From: Arthrobacter sp. EPSL27 | Lineage (GTDB): Bacteria; Actinomycetota; Actinomycetes; Actinomycetales; Micrococcaceae | Length of the DNA stretch: 64,000 nucleotides | Assembly (NCBI RefSeq): GCF_001512305.1 | Contig: NZ_LNUT01000004.1 | Coordinates: forward strand, 1,167,392-1,231,391 | Reading direction: 5' to 3' | Part shown: piece by piece, positions 1 through 9,373 of the stretch | How positions within the stretch are numbered: the first letter of the stretch is position 1 | Layout of the letters: each line of letters begins with the position of its first letter | Position numbers and translations under genes: made by a program | Notes under the pieces: model-generated | Seen by the model: only the letters and a program-made list of their open reading frames with translations | Told to the model about the DNA's origin: nothing | Database searches by the model: none

Positions 1-1
1 G

Positions 2-352
2 AAGTTGCTGGAGCAACTTGAGAAGCAGCTGCATGAGGACGATCCCAAGTTCGCCAGCTCGATGGGTTCGGACGCGGGACGCTCATGGTCAACCCGGCAT
101 TTGGTGATCGGCGTCCTGACCACCCTCGCCGGCATCGTCCTCCTGCTTTTGGGCGTGACGATCCAGAACATCTTTGTCGGGGTGCTGGGCTTCGTCGTGA
201 TGGGGGCGGGTGTCTATTACGCCACCATGAGGGGCTCCGCCGCCGGGAAAGCCAAAAGCGCAGGCTCCTCGAGGAAGCCGGGCAAACCCAGGAGCTCGTT
301 CATGAGCAATCTGGAAGAACGCTGGGACGAACGGCACCGCGGCGAACCCTGA
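2..352 (+). CDS. DUF3040 membrane protein, 5' end missing
   Basis: The reading frame is already open at the window edge, and its first readable residues (KLLEQLEKQLHEDDPKFAS) match the usual start region of actinobacterial DUF3040 proteins, which normally have about 8-10 more residues. The TTG at position 5 is therefore unlikely to be the start. Two adjacent hydrophobic segments (about residues 33-52 and 54-72) predict a small protein with a membrane hairpin, followed by a basic Ser/Gly/Lys tail. The family has no established biochemical role. It is commonly found just upstream of mraZ in Actinobacteria, as here. A hairpin with U tracts follows 150 bp downstream, so it is probably a separate transcript from the dcw cluster. 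Confidence 0.8.
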   Translation, partial: KLLEQLEKQLHEDDPKFASSMGSDAGRSWSTRHLVIGVLTTLAGIVLLLLGVTIQNIFVGVLGFVVMGAGVYYATMRGSAAGKAKSAGSSRKPGKPRSSFMSNLEERWDERHRGEP

Positions 353-718
353 CATGGGGCGGGGGACGCCCGTTCCCCGTTTGGCCAGCCCTGTTCTGTC
401 AGCCCCGTTCGTTCATCCGAGTTCGTACACCGGCGTTGGTTGACCCGCGTTAGTTGATCCGCGATCCTCCATTCCCCACCACCGGGACGCACCAGGTGGC
501 ACAAAAGACCCGCTCCGGCGGGTCTTTTGCCGTTAAGCGGCCGATCTGAGACCGGTGCCGGCCAATCCGCCGCCGAATACCGGCCAATCTGCCCCCGGCG
601 CCGCGCCGGGTCCTCCCCGCACCCTCCACTTCGCACCACCGCGCCCGTTTCCCAGCCACGCCAAGGATCCGCGCGGTTCGAAGTGGCACAAATAGACGCG
701 GAAACGCTCGGCGTGTCG
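353..718. other. Non-coding stretch between the DUF3040 gene and the mraZ promoter
   Basis: No convincing gene is seen here. The short open frames on both strands lack family resemblance and codon-position bias. The only clear element is the hairpin at 503-528, with the mraZ promoter region following at about 719. Confidence 0.6.
503..528. terminator. Rho-independent terminator
   Basis: A perfect 10-bp stem (AAAAGACCCG with CGGGTCTTTT) encloses a 6-nt loop. It is flanked by A and T runs, so it can work in both directions. It lies after the DUF3040 gene and before the mraZ promoter, insulating the dcw cluster. Confidence 0.85.
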
Positions 719-746
719 TTGACTGTGGAGGGATGTGGAGTAATGT
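719..746 (+). promoter_or_regulatory. Probable mraZ / dcw cluster promoter
   Basis: A TTGACT hexamer (719-724) is separated by 16 bp from TAATGT (741-746), a plausible housekeeping sigma promoter about 70 bp upstream of the chosen mraZ start. It overlaps the repeated TGTGGAG boxes. It was assigned by eye from spacing and similarity. Confidence 0.55.
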
Positions 747-750
747 GGAG
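724..750 (+). promoter_or_regulatory. MraZ-type operator: three TGTGGAG boxes at 10-bp spacing
   Basis: TGTGGAG occurs exactly three times at 724-730, 734-740 and 744-750, one helical turn apart, so all copies lie on the same DNA face. MraZ proteins are known to bind short G-rich direct repeats in front of their own gene. The boxes cover the spacer and -10 region of the predicted promoter, which suggests autorepression of the dcw cluster. Binding is inferred. Confidence 0.75.
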
Positions 751-815
751 GACGTAAGAGGGTAGTGGCAGCACAGGGGACGTTGGGCTTCCTACGAACA
801 GACGGGCGGTGGGCC

Positions 816-1244
816 GTGTTTCTCGGCACACATTCGCCGCGTCTGGACGAAAAAGGTCGAATCATCCTTCCCGCCAAGTTCCGCGAGGAGCTTGCTGGCG
901 GACTGGTTCTCACAAGGGGCCAGGAACGCTGCATCTACGTCTTCAGTGAGGCGGAATTCGGCCGTGTTCACGAGCAAATGCGGGAGGCTCCCATCTCCAA
1001 CAAACAGGCTCGTGACTACATCCGCGTCTTCCTCTCTGGAGCCTCCGACGAGGTACCTGACAAGCAGGGGCGCGTGACGATTCCGCCGGCGCTCCGGGAG
1101 TACGCAGGGCTCGGCCGGGAACTCGCCGTCATCGGTGCAGGAACCCGCGCGGAGATCTGGGACGCCCAGGCCTGGAATGAATACCTCGCCGAAAAGGAGA
1201 CGGCCTTCTCGGAGACCGACGACGCCATACCGGGGATTCTCTGA
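816..1244 (+). CDS. mraZ: Transcriptional regulator MraZ
   Basis: MraZ is a DNA-binding regulator of the division and cell wall cluster, built of two SpoVT/AbrB-like halves that assemble into a ring. The protein from GTG 816 is 142 residues, the family's normal length, and starts with the canonical [17 protein letters not shown]-rich stretch (GGCGGTGGG) lies just upstream. A GTG at 765 would add 17 residues not typical of the family. The second half carries the equivalent [20 protein letters not shown] motif. It is first in the dcw cluster and lies downstream of three phased boxes it probably binds. Confidence 0.93.
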   Translation: MFLGTHSPRLDEKGRIILPAKFREELAGGLVLTRGQERCIYVFSEAEFGRVHEQMREAPISNKQARDYIRVFLSGASDEVPDKQGRVTIPPALREYAGLGRELAVIGAGTRAEIWDAQAWNEYLAEKETAFSETDDAIPGIL

Positions 1245-1314
1245 AGCCCCGTCCGCACCACGCAGCACCGCACGATTCTTGACCGAGATCTCCAGCCGCC
1301 CATCCGGTTGTTGT

Positions 1315-1339
1315 CCTGGCTCACTTCCCCGGAGCCAGG
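1315..1339. other. Stem-loop in the mraZ-rsmH gap
   Basis: An 8-bp perfect stem (CCTGGCTC with GAGCCAGG) with a 9-nt loop lies in the 196-bp gap between mraZ and rsmH. It has no T tract, so it may be an RNA-processing or attenuation element rather than a full terminator. Confidence 0.4.
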
Positions 1340-1440
1340 CCGGCGACGGATAGGCGCGGATGGGGATCTGGATCAAGAAGCGGGCATCCCCGCCGGCAAC
1401 GGCACTCCAGGACCCAGCCGGACAACGAGAGGACGCAGGC

Positions 1441-2439
1441 ATGACTGACCCTGACCAGGCAAAGCCCACGTCCGAACGGCATGTACCGGTCCTCAGGGAC
1501 CGGTGCATCAATTTGTTGGCCCCCGGATTCGAAGCGGCCCGCAGCCGCGGCGAGACCCCCGTCGTCATCGACGCCACCCTGGGCATGGGCGGCCACTCCG
1601 AGGCAATGCTGCAGCGCTTCCCGGACCTCCACCTGATCGGCATTGACCGCGACGAGGAAGCCCTTGCCCTTGCGGGGGAGCGGCTCAAGCCGTTCGAAGC
1701 GCGGACCGACCTGGTGCACGCCGTCTACGACGAGATTCCCGAGGTCCTGGAAGACCTCGGCTTCGCTGAGGTCCACGGGGTCCTGATGGATCTCGGCGTC
1801 TCCTCGTTGCAGCTGGATGAACGGGAACGCGGCTTCGCGTACTCCTTCGACGCGCCGCTGGACATGCGCATGGACACGAGCCGCGGCCAGACAGCCGCCG
1901 ACGTCGTCAACACCTACAGCGAAGAGGACCTGGTCCGGATCATCCGGAAGTGGGGCGAGGAAAAGTTCGCCGGGCGCATCGCCAACCGGATCGTCGCCGC
2001 CCGCGCCGAGAAGCCGTTCACCACAACCGGGGAACTGGTGGAACAAATCCGCAGTGTGGTTCCCGCCGGCGCCGCGAAGTCCGGCGGGCATCCCGCCAAG
2101 CGGACGTTCCAGGCCCTCCGGATCGAGGTCAACGAGGAACTCGACGTCCTGGAACGCGCCATCCCCGCCGCCATCAACGCCATCGCCGTCGGCGGGCGCG
2201 TGGTGGTGATGTCCTACCACTCACTTGAAGACAAGATCGTAAAGGGCTTCTTCCAGGCCGGGTCCAAGTCCTCCGCCCCTCTGGGCTTCCCGGTGGAGCT
2301 CGAGGAGCACAAGGCCGAACTGAAAACCCTGACGAAGGGCACGGAAGTGCCCACCGCCGCCGAAATCGCCGAGAACCCACGCGCAGCTTCCGCCAGGCTC
2401 CGCGCAGTGGAACGCATCAAAGCCAGGAGGGCCGCATGA
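1441..2439 (+). CDS. rsmH: 16S rRNA (cytosine(1402)-N4)-methyltransferase RsmH
   Basis: RsmH (formerly MraW) transfers a methyl group from S-adenosylmethionine to N4 of C1402 in 16S rRNA. The 332-residue protein opens with the family motif [15 protein letters not shown]. It has the SAM-binding [14 protein letters not shown] and GIDRDEEAL motifs and [17 protein letters not shown] 1441 was chosen because it has an AGAGGA ribosome binding site and the family N-terminus starts shortly after it. An upstream in-frame ATG at 1360 adds 27 residues without family similarity. Its stop overlaps the next start (ATGA), suggesting translational coupling to ftsL. Confidence 0.95.
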   Translation: MTDPDQAKPTSERHVPVLRDRCINLLAPGFEAARSRGETPVVIDATLGMGGHSEAMLQRFPDLHLIGIDRDEEALALAGERLKPFEARTDLVHAVYDEIPEVLEDLGFAEVHGVLMDLGVSSLQLDERERGFAYSFDAPLDMRMDTSRGQTAADVVNTYSEEDLVRIIRKWGEEKFAGRIANRIVAARAEKPFTTTGELVEQIRSVVPAGAAKSGGHPAKRTFQALRIEVNEELDVLERAIPAAINAIAVGGRVVVMSYHSLEDKIVKGFFQAGSKSSAPLGFPVELEEHKAELKTLTKGTEVPTAAEIAENPRAASARLRAVERIKARRAA

Positions 2440-3134
2440 GCACCGCTGCTGTCAGCAGTTTCCCCATTGCCACCGGGGCGACCGCCCATGCCCTGCCCGG
2501 GGTCGCCCCCGGCACGGGTCCCTCCCGGAAAGCGCGGACTCCGCTCTCGCTGGTCCAGTCAGCCCCGCGGAAGCGGCGCGCCCCGTTCGTTGTGCTGTGC
2601 TTCGGCATGCTCGCCGTCGCACTCATGGCGGTGCTGGTCCTGAACATCTCGGTCTCCACCGCGCAGTACCAGCTGGTGCAGCTGCGGGCCGAGCAGTCCA
2701 CCCTGACGAAGCAGAACCAGGACCTCACCCAGCAGGTGCAGAACTTCGACGCCCCGCAGAACCTGGCGGCGAAAGCCACGGAGCTTGGAATGGTCACGTC
2801 CACCACCAAGGGCCAGATCGACCTGTCCACCCTCACCGTGACCGGCAAGGCCAAGCCGGCGGTCAAGGGTGACGCCCCGGGCGCCATCATCGCCGCCCCG
2901 GCTGTTGCCGGGCAGCTCACCGTCGTTCCGCCGGCCACGGTCAACGAGCCGCTCGCCAACCGCAAGCCGGCCAACCCCGACGCAGCCGCAGCACCGGCAG
3001 CTGCTGCCGCCGCTGAACCCGCCGCCGCAGCACCGGCGGAGGCCGAGCCCGCCCCGGCCGCGCCCGCGGCACCCGCCGTCGAACTCCACGGCGGCTCCGT
3101 CCCGGCCCCCGCGCAAAAAGTCCCGGGACAGTAA
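2436..3134 (+). CDS. ftsL: Cell division protein FtsL-like
   Basis: This is a bitopic membrane protein in the standard FtsL position between rsmH and ftsI. It has a basic cytoplasmic N-terminus of about 50 residues, one transmembrane helix (about 51-72) and an extracytoplasmic coiled coil (about 76-104, rich in Gln and Leu). A Pro/Ala/Glu-rich tail of about 80 residues follows, making it longer (232 aa) than enterobacterial FtsL. FtsL-type proteins pair with FtsB/DivIC and FtsQ to activate FtsWI septal synthesis. Sequence conservation in this family is low, so the assignment rests on topology and context. The start codon overlaps the rsmH stop. Confidence 0.82.
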   Translation: MSTAAVSSFPIATGATAHALPGVAPGTGPSRKARTPLSLVQSAPRKRRAPFVVLCFGMLAVALMAVLVLNISVSTAQYQLVQLRAEQSTLTKQNQDLTQQVQNFDAPQNLAAKATELGMVTSTTKGQIDLSTLTVTGKAKPAVKGDAPGAIIAAPAVAGQLTVVPPATVNEPLANRKPANPDAAAAPAAAAAAEPAAAAPAEAEPAPAAPAAPAVELHGGSVPAPAQKVPGQ

Positions 3135-3176
3135 GCAAGGACGGACCACCAGCCAGGCAAGCAGCAAGGAAACATC

Positions 3177-4973
3177 GTGGCGCAGAACACCGGCAAGGCA
3201 CGCAAGGCGAAAGAGCCGAACGCGACCCGGCGTCTGCGCCTCGGCCTTGGACTCATGCTGACGCTGCTGCTCGTCGTCGGCGGGAAGCTGTTCCTGGTCC
3301 AGGGCCTCGACGTCGGCGGGATGGCCGAGGCCGCCCTGCAGAACAGGCTCACCCCGATTGAACTGCCGGCGGAACGCGGCAGCATCCTCGACGCCAACGG
3401 CGCGGTGCTGGCCAGCAGCGTCATCCGCTACAACGTGGTGGTCGACCAGCGGGTCAACACCAAGACCGACACGTTCCGCCGTTTCGATGAGAGCACGGAG
3501 GAACTGGTCAAGGTCACCCGGGACCAGGGCATCTCCGAACTCGCCCCGCTGCTTGGCATGGATACGGCCGCGGTCAAGAAGGCCCTCACCGGGGACAAGC
3601 CGTACTACATCGTGGCGAAGGACCTGAAGCCCGACGTCGAGGACCGCATCTCCAAACTGCAGATTCCGGGGATCGTCACGGTGGGCACCAGCAAGCGGGT
3701 GTACCCCAACGGCTCGGTGGCCGGCGGGATCGTCGGGTTCCTGGTCGACGGCACCACCGGCCAGGCCGGGCTGGAGCAGACCCAGGACGAGATCCTCAAA
3801 GGGACCCCGGGCAAGCGGCTGTTTGAAATCGGGGCTGACGGCCTCCGCATCCCGGTCGGAGTGGACCAGCTGACCCCGGCTGTCAACGGCAAGGACATCA
3901 AGCTCACCCTGAACTCCGATCTCCAGTACTTCGCCCAGCAGGCCATCCAGAGCCAGCGGGACAAACTCAGCGCCGAGTGGGGCGTGGTGATCGTCCAGGA
4001 CATCAAGACCGGCGACATCGTCGCCATGGCGGACACCAACTCTCCGGACCCCAACGATCCCGGCAAGTCCGATGCGAAGGACCGCGGCGTGCGCGCCGTG
4101 ACCGCAGCCTACGAGCCCGGCTCCGTGGAGAAGATGATCACGGCGGCGGCCCTGATCGAGGAAGGCAAGTCGCACCCGCTGGAGAAGTTCACCATCCCGT
4201 CCTCCTACACGGTGGACGGGCAGACGTTCAACGACGCCTTCGCGCACGGGACGGAGGACCGCACCCTGGCCGGCATCCTCGGCTGGTCGATGAACACCGG
4301 CACCGTGATGGCCGGCCAGCGGCTCACCAAGGAGCAGCGCTACAACTGGCTGCGGAAGTTCGGCATCGGAGAGGCGCCCGACGTCGGCCTCCCGGCCCAG
4401 GCCAAGGGCATTCTCACCCCCTATGAGCAATGGGACGGCCGGCAGGAGTACACCGTGCTGTTCGGCCAGGGCGTCTCGCAGTCCACCCTCCAGACCGTCC
4501 GGGCCTTCCAAAGCATCGGCAACAACGGCGTGATGCTCCAGCCCCGGCTGATCGACAGCTACCTCAACCCGGACGGCACGGAGGAGAAGGTCCCGGCGAA
4601 GGAGCCCCGCGAGATCGTTTCCCCGGAAACCGCCCGCCAGGTCCGGGACATCCTGGAGAGCGCCGTCACCGAAGGCCAGATCAAGGAAGCCGGACTCGAC
4701 GGCTACCGGGTGGGGGCGAAGACCGGCACGTCACAGTCGCCCTGCGACGACGGCACTGCCGGGTTCTGCGGCTTCACCGCCTCCATGGTGGGGATGGCGC
4801 CGATGGACGATCCGCGGTTTATTGTTGAAGTGGTCCTGCAACGGCCTAAAGGCGATATCTATGGCATCTCGAACGGGCCGGTTTTCCGGTCGGTGATGAG
4901 CCAGGCGCTGCGGACGTACAACGTTCCGCCGTCCACCGGTGAGCCCGTCCGGCTGCCGCAGTACGCCAAGTAG
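3177..4973 (+). CDS. ftsI: Septal peptidoglycan transpeptidase FtsI (class B PBP3)
   Basis: FtsI is the penicillin-binding transpeptidase that cross-links septal peptidoglycan together with FtsW. The 598-residue protein has a short basic cytoplasmic tail, one membrane anchor (about 24-42), a PBP dimerisation/pedestal domain (about 60-220) and a C-terminal transpeptidase domain. The penicillin-binding motifs are visible: SVEK with nucleophile Ser316, SMN at 371-373 and KTGT at 515-518. The GTG start is preceded by GCAAGGAAACATC. It lies 42 bp after ftsL and upstream of murE. Confidence 0.95.
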   Translation: MAQNTGKARKAKEPNATRRLRLGLGLMLTLLLVVGGKLFLVQGLDVGGMAEAALQNRLTPIELPAERGSILDANGAVLASSVIRYNVVVDQRVNTKTDTFRRFDESTEELVKVTRDQGISELAPLLGMDTAAVKKALTGDKPYYIVAKDLKPDVEDRISKLQIPGIVTVGTSKRVYPNGSVAGGIVGFLVDGTTGQAGLEQTQDEILKGTPGKRLFEIGADGLRIPVGVDQLTPAVNGKDIKLTLNSDLQYFAQQAIQSQRDKLSAEWGVVIVQDIKTGDIVAMADTNSPDPNDPGKSDAKDRGVRAVTAAYEPGSVEKMITAAALIEEGKSHPLEKFTIPSSYTVDGQTFNDAFAHGTEDRTLAGILGWSMNTGTVMAGQRLTKEQRYNWLRKFGIGEAPDVGLPAQAKGILTPYEQWDGRQEYTVLFGQGVSQSTLQTVRAFQSIGNNGVMLQPRLIDSYLNPDGTEEKVPAKEPREIVSPETARQVRDILESAVTEGQIKEAGLDGYRVGAKTGTSQSPCDDGTAGFCGFTASMVGMAPMDDPRFIVEVVLQRPKGDIYGISNGPVFRSVMSQALRTYNVPPSTGEPVRLPQYAK

Positions 4974-5108
4974 CACCAGCGCCAGAACCAGCACCACCCA
5001 GTACCAGCCCGTCCACCACGAAACCTGTACCCGGAAGCTGAGCCTGCCGGCCGGAGCAATCCTCCGCGCGCGGCGCCAGATCCACCAGCACCACCAACGG
5101 AGATCCAC

Positions 5109-6767
5109 GTGTCAGATCAGAATGCCCCCGGCGGTCCAGCCGCGCCGTCCGGGACCGGGTCCACCCCGGGCTTCCGGCCTGCTGCTGTCGAGGCCGTGCC
5201 GCTTCCAACCATCGGCGAGTCGATCGGCGTCGTGGTGCCCGGGGCCTCCGGTTCCGTGAGCGTCACCGGCATCTCCCTCAACTCCCGCACCGTTGAGGCC
5301 GGGGACCTGTACGTCGCCCTGCCCGGCGCGACCCGCCATGGCGCGGACTTTGTCCCGCAGGCTGTGGAGGCCGGCGCGGCCGCTGTGCTGACCGACGAGG
5401 CCGGGGCACGCCTGCTGGCGTTCTCCCATGACATCGCGGTGCCGGTCCTGGTGGCCGAGGAACCCCGGGCCCTGGTGGGCGGGCTGTCCGCGCTGATCTA
5501 CCGGAGCCGGCCCCAGGACGCACCGGCGCCCGCCCTGTACGGCGTGACCGGAACCAACGGCAAGACCACCACCACCTACTTCATCAACTCCCTGCTGCAG
5601 GCCCTGGGGCAGACGACGGGCCTGATCGGCACCATCGAGATCCTGGCCGGCGGTGCGCCGATCCCGAGCCTGCTCACCACGCCGGAGTCGACGGACGTCC
5701 ACGCCCTGCTGGCCCTGATGCGTGAACGCGGCCTCGACGCGGCGTCCATGGAGGTCTCCTCGCACGCCATCTCGTTCCACCGGGTGGACGGGGTCGAGTT
5801 CGACGTCGCCGGCTTCACCAACCTGACACAAGACCACCTGGACCTGCACGGCAGCATGGACGAGTACTTCCAGACCAAGGCGCAGCTCTTTACCCCCGGA
5901 CGGGCCCGCCGGGCCGTTGTGACGGTCGACGACGACTGGGGCGTCAGGCTCGCCGGCACCGCCGGCATCCCGGTCACGACGCTGGCCACCCACAGCACCG
6001 GCGGGACGGACGGGGCGGCTGCAGCGGCCGACTGGACCGTCACCGGCACGGCCGCACGCGGGCTCGGCACGGACTTCACCCTCCGCCACCGCGACGGCAC
6101 CGAACTCCGCGCCCACACCGGGCTGCCCGGAAGCTTCAACGTGGCCAACGCGGCGCTGGCCACCGTTATGGTCCTCGCGGCCGGCCACGATCCGGCCGCC
6201 GTCCAGGCGGCCCTCGACGCGCGGGACCCGTTCACGGTCGCCGTCCCGGGCCGCATGCAGCTCGTGGCCACCGCCCCGGCCGCCGTGGTGGACTTCGCCC
6301 ACAACCCGGACGCATTGGCACGGGCCCTCGAAGCGGTCCGGTCGCCGGAGGCCGGGTCCCGGGTGATCATTGTCTTTGGCGCCACCGGGCAGCGGGACCA
6401 GCTCAAGCGGCCCGCGATGGGCGCTATCGCCGCCCGCCTCGCGGACACCGTCATCGTCAGCGACGACGACCCGCACGACGAGGACGCCGCGGCCATCCGC
6501 GCGGACGTCATGGCCGGCGCGGTTGAAGCCCGGGAGCGTGAGCACCTGGCCTGCACCATCCTCGAGGTGTTCCCGCGCGACGCGGCCATCCGGAAGGCCG
6601 TGGAACTCGCCGGCCCGGCAGACACCATCCTGGTCGCGGGCCGGGGGCACGAAGTATGGCAAGAGGTCAAGGGCGTCAACCTCGCCCTCGACGACAGGGT
6701 GGAGCTCCGCTCTGCCTTGACAGCTCGGGGATTCACCGTTCTCGAAGACCAGCGGATAGAGTCCTAA
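5109..6767 (+). CDS. murE: UDP-MurNAc-tripeptide synthetase MurE, probably L-lysine adding
   Basis: This is the ATP-dependent Mur ligase that adds the third stem-peptide residue to UDP-MurNAc-L-Ala-D-Glu in the cytoplasm. The 552-residue protein has the P-loop GTNGKTT at 148-154 and the central ligase domain (MEVSSHAISFHR; FTNLTQDHLDLHG). The substrate-selecting segment reads SDDDPHDE (451-458). Diaminopimelate-adding enzymes have DNPR here. The changed motif agrees with the L-lysine (A3alpha) wall known in Arthrobacter, although specificity is inferred. An N-terminal extension of about 30 residues precedes the Mur fold. GTG start; murF follows after 6 bp. Confidence 0.93.
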   Translation: MSDQNAPGGPAAPSGTGSTPGFRPAAVEAVPLPTIGESIGVVVPGASGSVSVTGISLNSRTVEAGDLYVALPGATRHGADFVPQAVEAGAAAVLTDEAGARLLAFSHDIAVPVLVAEEPRALVGGLSALIYRSRPQDAPAPALYGVTGTNGKTTTTYFINSLLQALGQTTGLIGTIEILAGGAPIPSLLTTPESTDVHALLALMRERGLDAASMEVSSHAISFHRVDGVEFDVAGFTNLTQDHLDLHGSMDEYFQTKAQLFTPGRARRAVVTVDDDWGVRLAGTAGIPVTTLATHSTGGTDGAAAAADWTVTGTAARGLGTDFTLRHRDGTELRAHTGLPGSFNVANAALATVMVLAAGHDPAAVQAALDARDPFTVAVPGRMQLVATAPAAVVDFAHNPDALARALEAVRSPEAGSRVIIVFGATGQRDQLKRPAMGAIAARLADTVIVSDDDPHDEDAAAIRADVMAGAVEAREREHLACTILEVFPRDAAIRKAVELAGPADTILVAGRGHEVWQEVKGVNLALDDRVELRSALTARGFTVLEDQRIES

Positions 6768-6773
6768 ACCGAC

Positions 6774-8267
6774 ATGATTGCATTTACCGCGGCGGAAATC
6801 GCCGATATAACCAACGGCCGGCTGGCCGCCGAACCGGGCATCATCCCCGGTTCCGTGGTGACCGACTCCCGGGAAGCGACCCCGGGATCCCTCTACGTCG
6901 CCAAGCCGGGGGAGACGGCCGACGGCCACGACTTCGTCGCCGCAGCGTTCGACCGCGGAGCCGTGCTGGCACTTGTCGAACACGACGTCGCCGACGCCGC
7001 GGGGCGCAACTACCCCGCCGTCGTCGTCCAGGACTCCGTCCTGGCGATGGGCGCCCTCGCCGCCGAAACGGTCCGGCGCATCCGCGCGGCCCGCGACGCC
7101 GCCGGCCAGCCGTTGACGGTGATCGGCATCACCGGGTCCGCCGGCAAGACCACCACCAAGGACCTGCTGGCCGGGATCCTCGCGGCGGAGGGCCCGACGG
7201 TCTCGCCGCAGGGGTCCTACAACGGCGAGGTCGGCGTGCCGCTGACCGTCTTCAAGGCCGGCACCGACACCCGCTACCTCGTCATCGAGATGGGCGCCAC
7301 GGGCGTGGGACACATCAGCTACCTCGCGGACATGGTCCGGCCGGACATTGGCGTAGTCCTGTGCGTCGGCACGGCGCACGCCGGCGAATTCGGCGGCGTC
7401 GAGAACATCGCCCTGGCCAAGGGCGAACTCGTCGAGGCGCTCCCGGCCACCGGCACCGCCGTCCTCAACCTCGACGACGCCCGGGTCGCCACCATGGCCG
7501 GGCGCACCCGCGCCACCGTACTCGGCTGCACGGCCCGGGCCGCGGTGGACGGGACAGCACAGGACGGAACAGCACAGCTGGTCCGCGCTGAAAACGTCGG
7601 GCTGACCCCCGGCGGGAACCCCGAATTCGACCTTTTCCTGCCCGGCGACCCCGCCGGGCACCACGTCTCAGCCAAGCTGATCGGCGCCCACCACGTCACC
7701 AACCTGCTGGCAGCGGCGGGTGCGGCCCATGCCGCCGGCGTCCCGGCGGACCGCATCGCCGGGTCCCTCAGCACCCAGGCGGCGGCCAGCCGCTGGCGGA
7801 TGGAACGCACCGAGCGGGCCGACGGCGTCACCATCATCAACGACGCGTACAACGCCAACCCGGAGTCCATGCGCGCCGCGCTGCGCACCCTCGCCGACCT
7901 CGGCAGGGGCCGCCGGACCTGGGCCGTGCTGGGCGCCATGCTCGAACTGGGCGAGGACTCCATCCGCGAACACATGGCGGTCGGCACCCAGGTGGTCCGG
8001 CTCAACATCTCCCGGCTGGTCGTTGTGGGCAGGGAGGCGCGTTCGCTCTACGTCTCCGCCGTCAACGAGGGGTCCTGGGGCAACGAATGCGTTTTCGCCG
8101 AGACCGTCGAGGAAGCCTATGACCTGCTGCAGGCAGAGCTGGAGCCCGGGGACCTGGTGCTTTTCAAGTCCTCCAACGGCATCGGCCTGCGCCATCTGGG
8201 CGATCGGATAGCATTACCCCCACAGGCCCCCGGCCGGACCGCCTCTGAAGGGAGTGCGCTGCTGTGA
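6774..8267 (+). CDS. murF: UDP-MurNAc-tripeptide:D-Ala-D-Ala ligase MurF
   Basis: MurF adds the D-Ala-D-Ala dipeptide to complete the UDP-MurNAc-pentapeptide. The 497-residue protein has the three Mur ligase domains. It begins [17 protein letters not shown] and carries the ATP-binding [10 protein letters not shown] at 121-130. The C-terminal domain contains [15 protein letters not shown], a MurF signature. It follows murE by 6 bp, and its last codons overlap the mraY start (GTGA), so the two are probably co-translated. Confidence 0.95.
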   Translation: MIAFTAAEIADITNGRLAAEPGIIPGSVVTDSREATPGSLYVAKPGETADGHDFVAAAFDRGAVLALVEHDVADAAGRNYPAVVVQDSVLAMGALAAETVRRIRAARDAAGQPLTVIGITGSAGKTTTKDLLAGILAAEGPTVSPQGSYNGEVGVPLTVFKAGTDTRYLVIEMGATGVGHISYLADMVRPDIGVVLCVGTAHAGEFGGVENIALAKGELVEALPATGTAVLNLDDARVATMAGRTRATVLGCTARAAVDGTAQDGTAQLVRAENVGLTPGGNPEFDLFLPGDPAGHHVSAKLIGAHHVTNLLAAAGAAHAAGVPADRIAGSLSTQAAASRWRMERTERADGVTIINDAYNANPESMRAALRTLADLGRGRRTWAVLGAMLELGEDSIREHMAVGTQVVRLNISRLVVVGREARSLYVSAVNEGSWGNECVFAETVEEAYDLLQAELEPGDLVLFKSSNGIGLRHLGDRIALPPQAPGRTASEGSALL

Positions 8268-9373
8268 TTGCACTGCTGATGGGCGCGGGCCTTGCCCTGC
8301 TGTTCGCCTTCCTGGGCACCCCGCTCTTCATCCGTTTCCTGGTCCGGAAGGGCTACGGCCAGTTCATCCGGGACGACGGACCCACCACGCACCACACCAA
8401 GCGCGGCACCCCCACCATGGGTGGCACCGTCGTCGTCCTGGCAGTGCTCGCGAGCTACGGCATCACGCACCTGGTCATGTGGATGATCAATCCGTCCTCG
8501 CCGGGCCCGTCCGCCTCGGCCCTGCTGCTGCTGTTCCTGATGGTCGGCATGGGCCTTGTCGGCTTCCTGGATGACTTCATCAAGATCTCCCGGCAGCGCA
8601 GCCTCGGCCTGAACGCCAAGGCCAAGCTGATCCTGCAGGCCGCGGTGGGCATCATCTTCGCGGTCCTTGCCCTGCAGTTCCCGGACGAGAACCAGGTGAC
8701 GCCCGCCTCCTACCAGATTTCCCTGGTCCGCGACATCCCGTGGCTGAACCTGGCCTTCGCCGGCACCCTGCTGGGCGCCATCCTCTTTGTGCTGTGGTCG
8801 AACCTGATCATCACCGCCGCCACCAACGGCGTGAACCTCACGGACGGCCTCGACGGCCTCGCCGCGGGCGCCTCGATCATGGTCTTCGGCGCCTACACGC
8901 TGATGGGCATCTGGCAGTCCAACCAGTCCTGCGGTTCGCCGCGGCAGGCCGGCGCCGGCTGCTACACCGTCCGTGACCCGCTGGACCTGGCCCTGCTCGC
9001 CGCCATCCTCAGCGCGGCGCTGGTGGGCTTCCTGTGGTGGAACACGTCCCCGGCCAAGATCTTCATGGGCGACACCGGATCCCTCGCCATCGGCGGCGCC
9101 GTCGCCGGCTTCGCGATCCTGTCCCGGACCGAGCTGCTGCTGGCCTTCATCGGCGGCCTCTTCGTCCTGATCACCCTCTCGGTGATCATCCAGGTCGGCT
9201 ACTTCAAGCTCACCAAGGGCAAGCGCTTCTTCAAGATGGCCCCGCTCCAGCACCACTTTGAGCTCAAGGGCTGGGCCGAGGTCACGGTGGTGGTCCGCTT
9301 CTGGATCCTCTGCGGCCTGTTCGTCGCCGCCGGACTGGGCATCTTCTACGCCGAATGGGTGGTACTGCTGTGA
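8264..9373 (+). CDS. mraY: Phospho-N-acetylmuramoyl-pentapeptide transferase MraY
   Basis: MraY is the integral membrane enzyme that transfers phospho-MurNAc-pentapeptide to undecaprenyl phosphate, making lipid I. The 369-residue protein has about ten hydrophobic segments and the family signatures [25 protein letters not shown] and [12 protein letters not shown] (Mg-binding Asp residues). The GTG start overlaps the murF stop and has AGGGAG about 10 bp upstream. It ends in a GTGA overlap with murD. Confidence 0.96.
   Translation: MIALLMGAGLALLFAFLGTPLFIRFLVRKGYGQFIRDDGPTTHHTKRGTPTMGGTVVVLAVLASYGITHLVMWMINPSSPGPSASALLLLFLMVGMGLVGFLDDFIKISRQRSLGLNAKAKLILQAAVGIIFAVLALQFPDENQVTPASYQISLVRDIPWLNLAFAGTLLGAILFVLWSNLIITAATNGVNLTDGLDGLAAGASIMVFGAYTLMGIWQSNQSCGSPRQAGAGCYTVRDPLDLALLAAILSAALVGFLWWNTSPAKIFMGDTGSLAIGGAVAGFAILSRTELLLAFIGGLFVLITLSVIIQVGYFKLTKGKRFFKMAPLQHHFELKGWAEVTVVVRFWILCGLFVAAGLGIFYAEWVVLL

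Noticed and set aside
765..815. Upstream GTG start for mraZ
   Set aside because: It adds 17 residues not seen in the family; the protein from GTG 816 has the exact canonical start and normal length.
2559..4511. 650-codon open frame antisense to ftsL and ftsI
   Set aside because: Shadow of strongly recognised genes; composition follows the reverse complement of their codon bias.
5112..7664. 850-codon open frame antisense to murE and murF
   Set aside because: It lies fully opposite two recognised genes; high GC gives long shadow frames, and its Arg/Gly/Asp-rich protein shows no domain.
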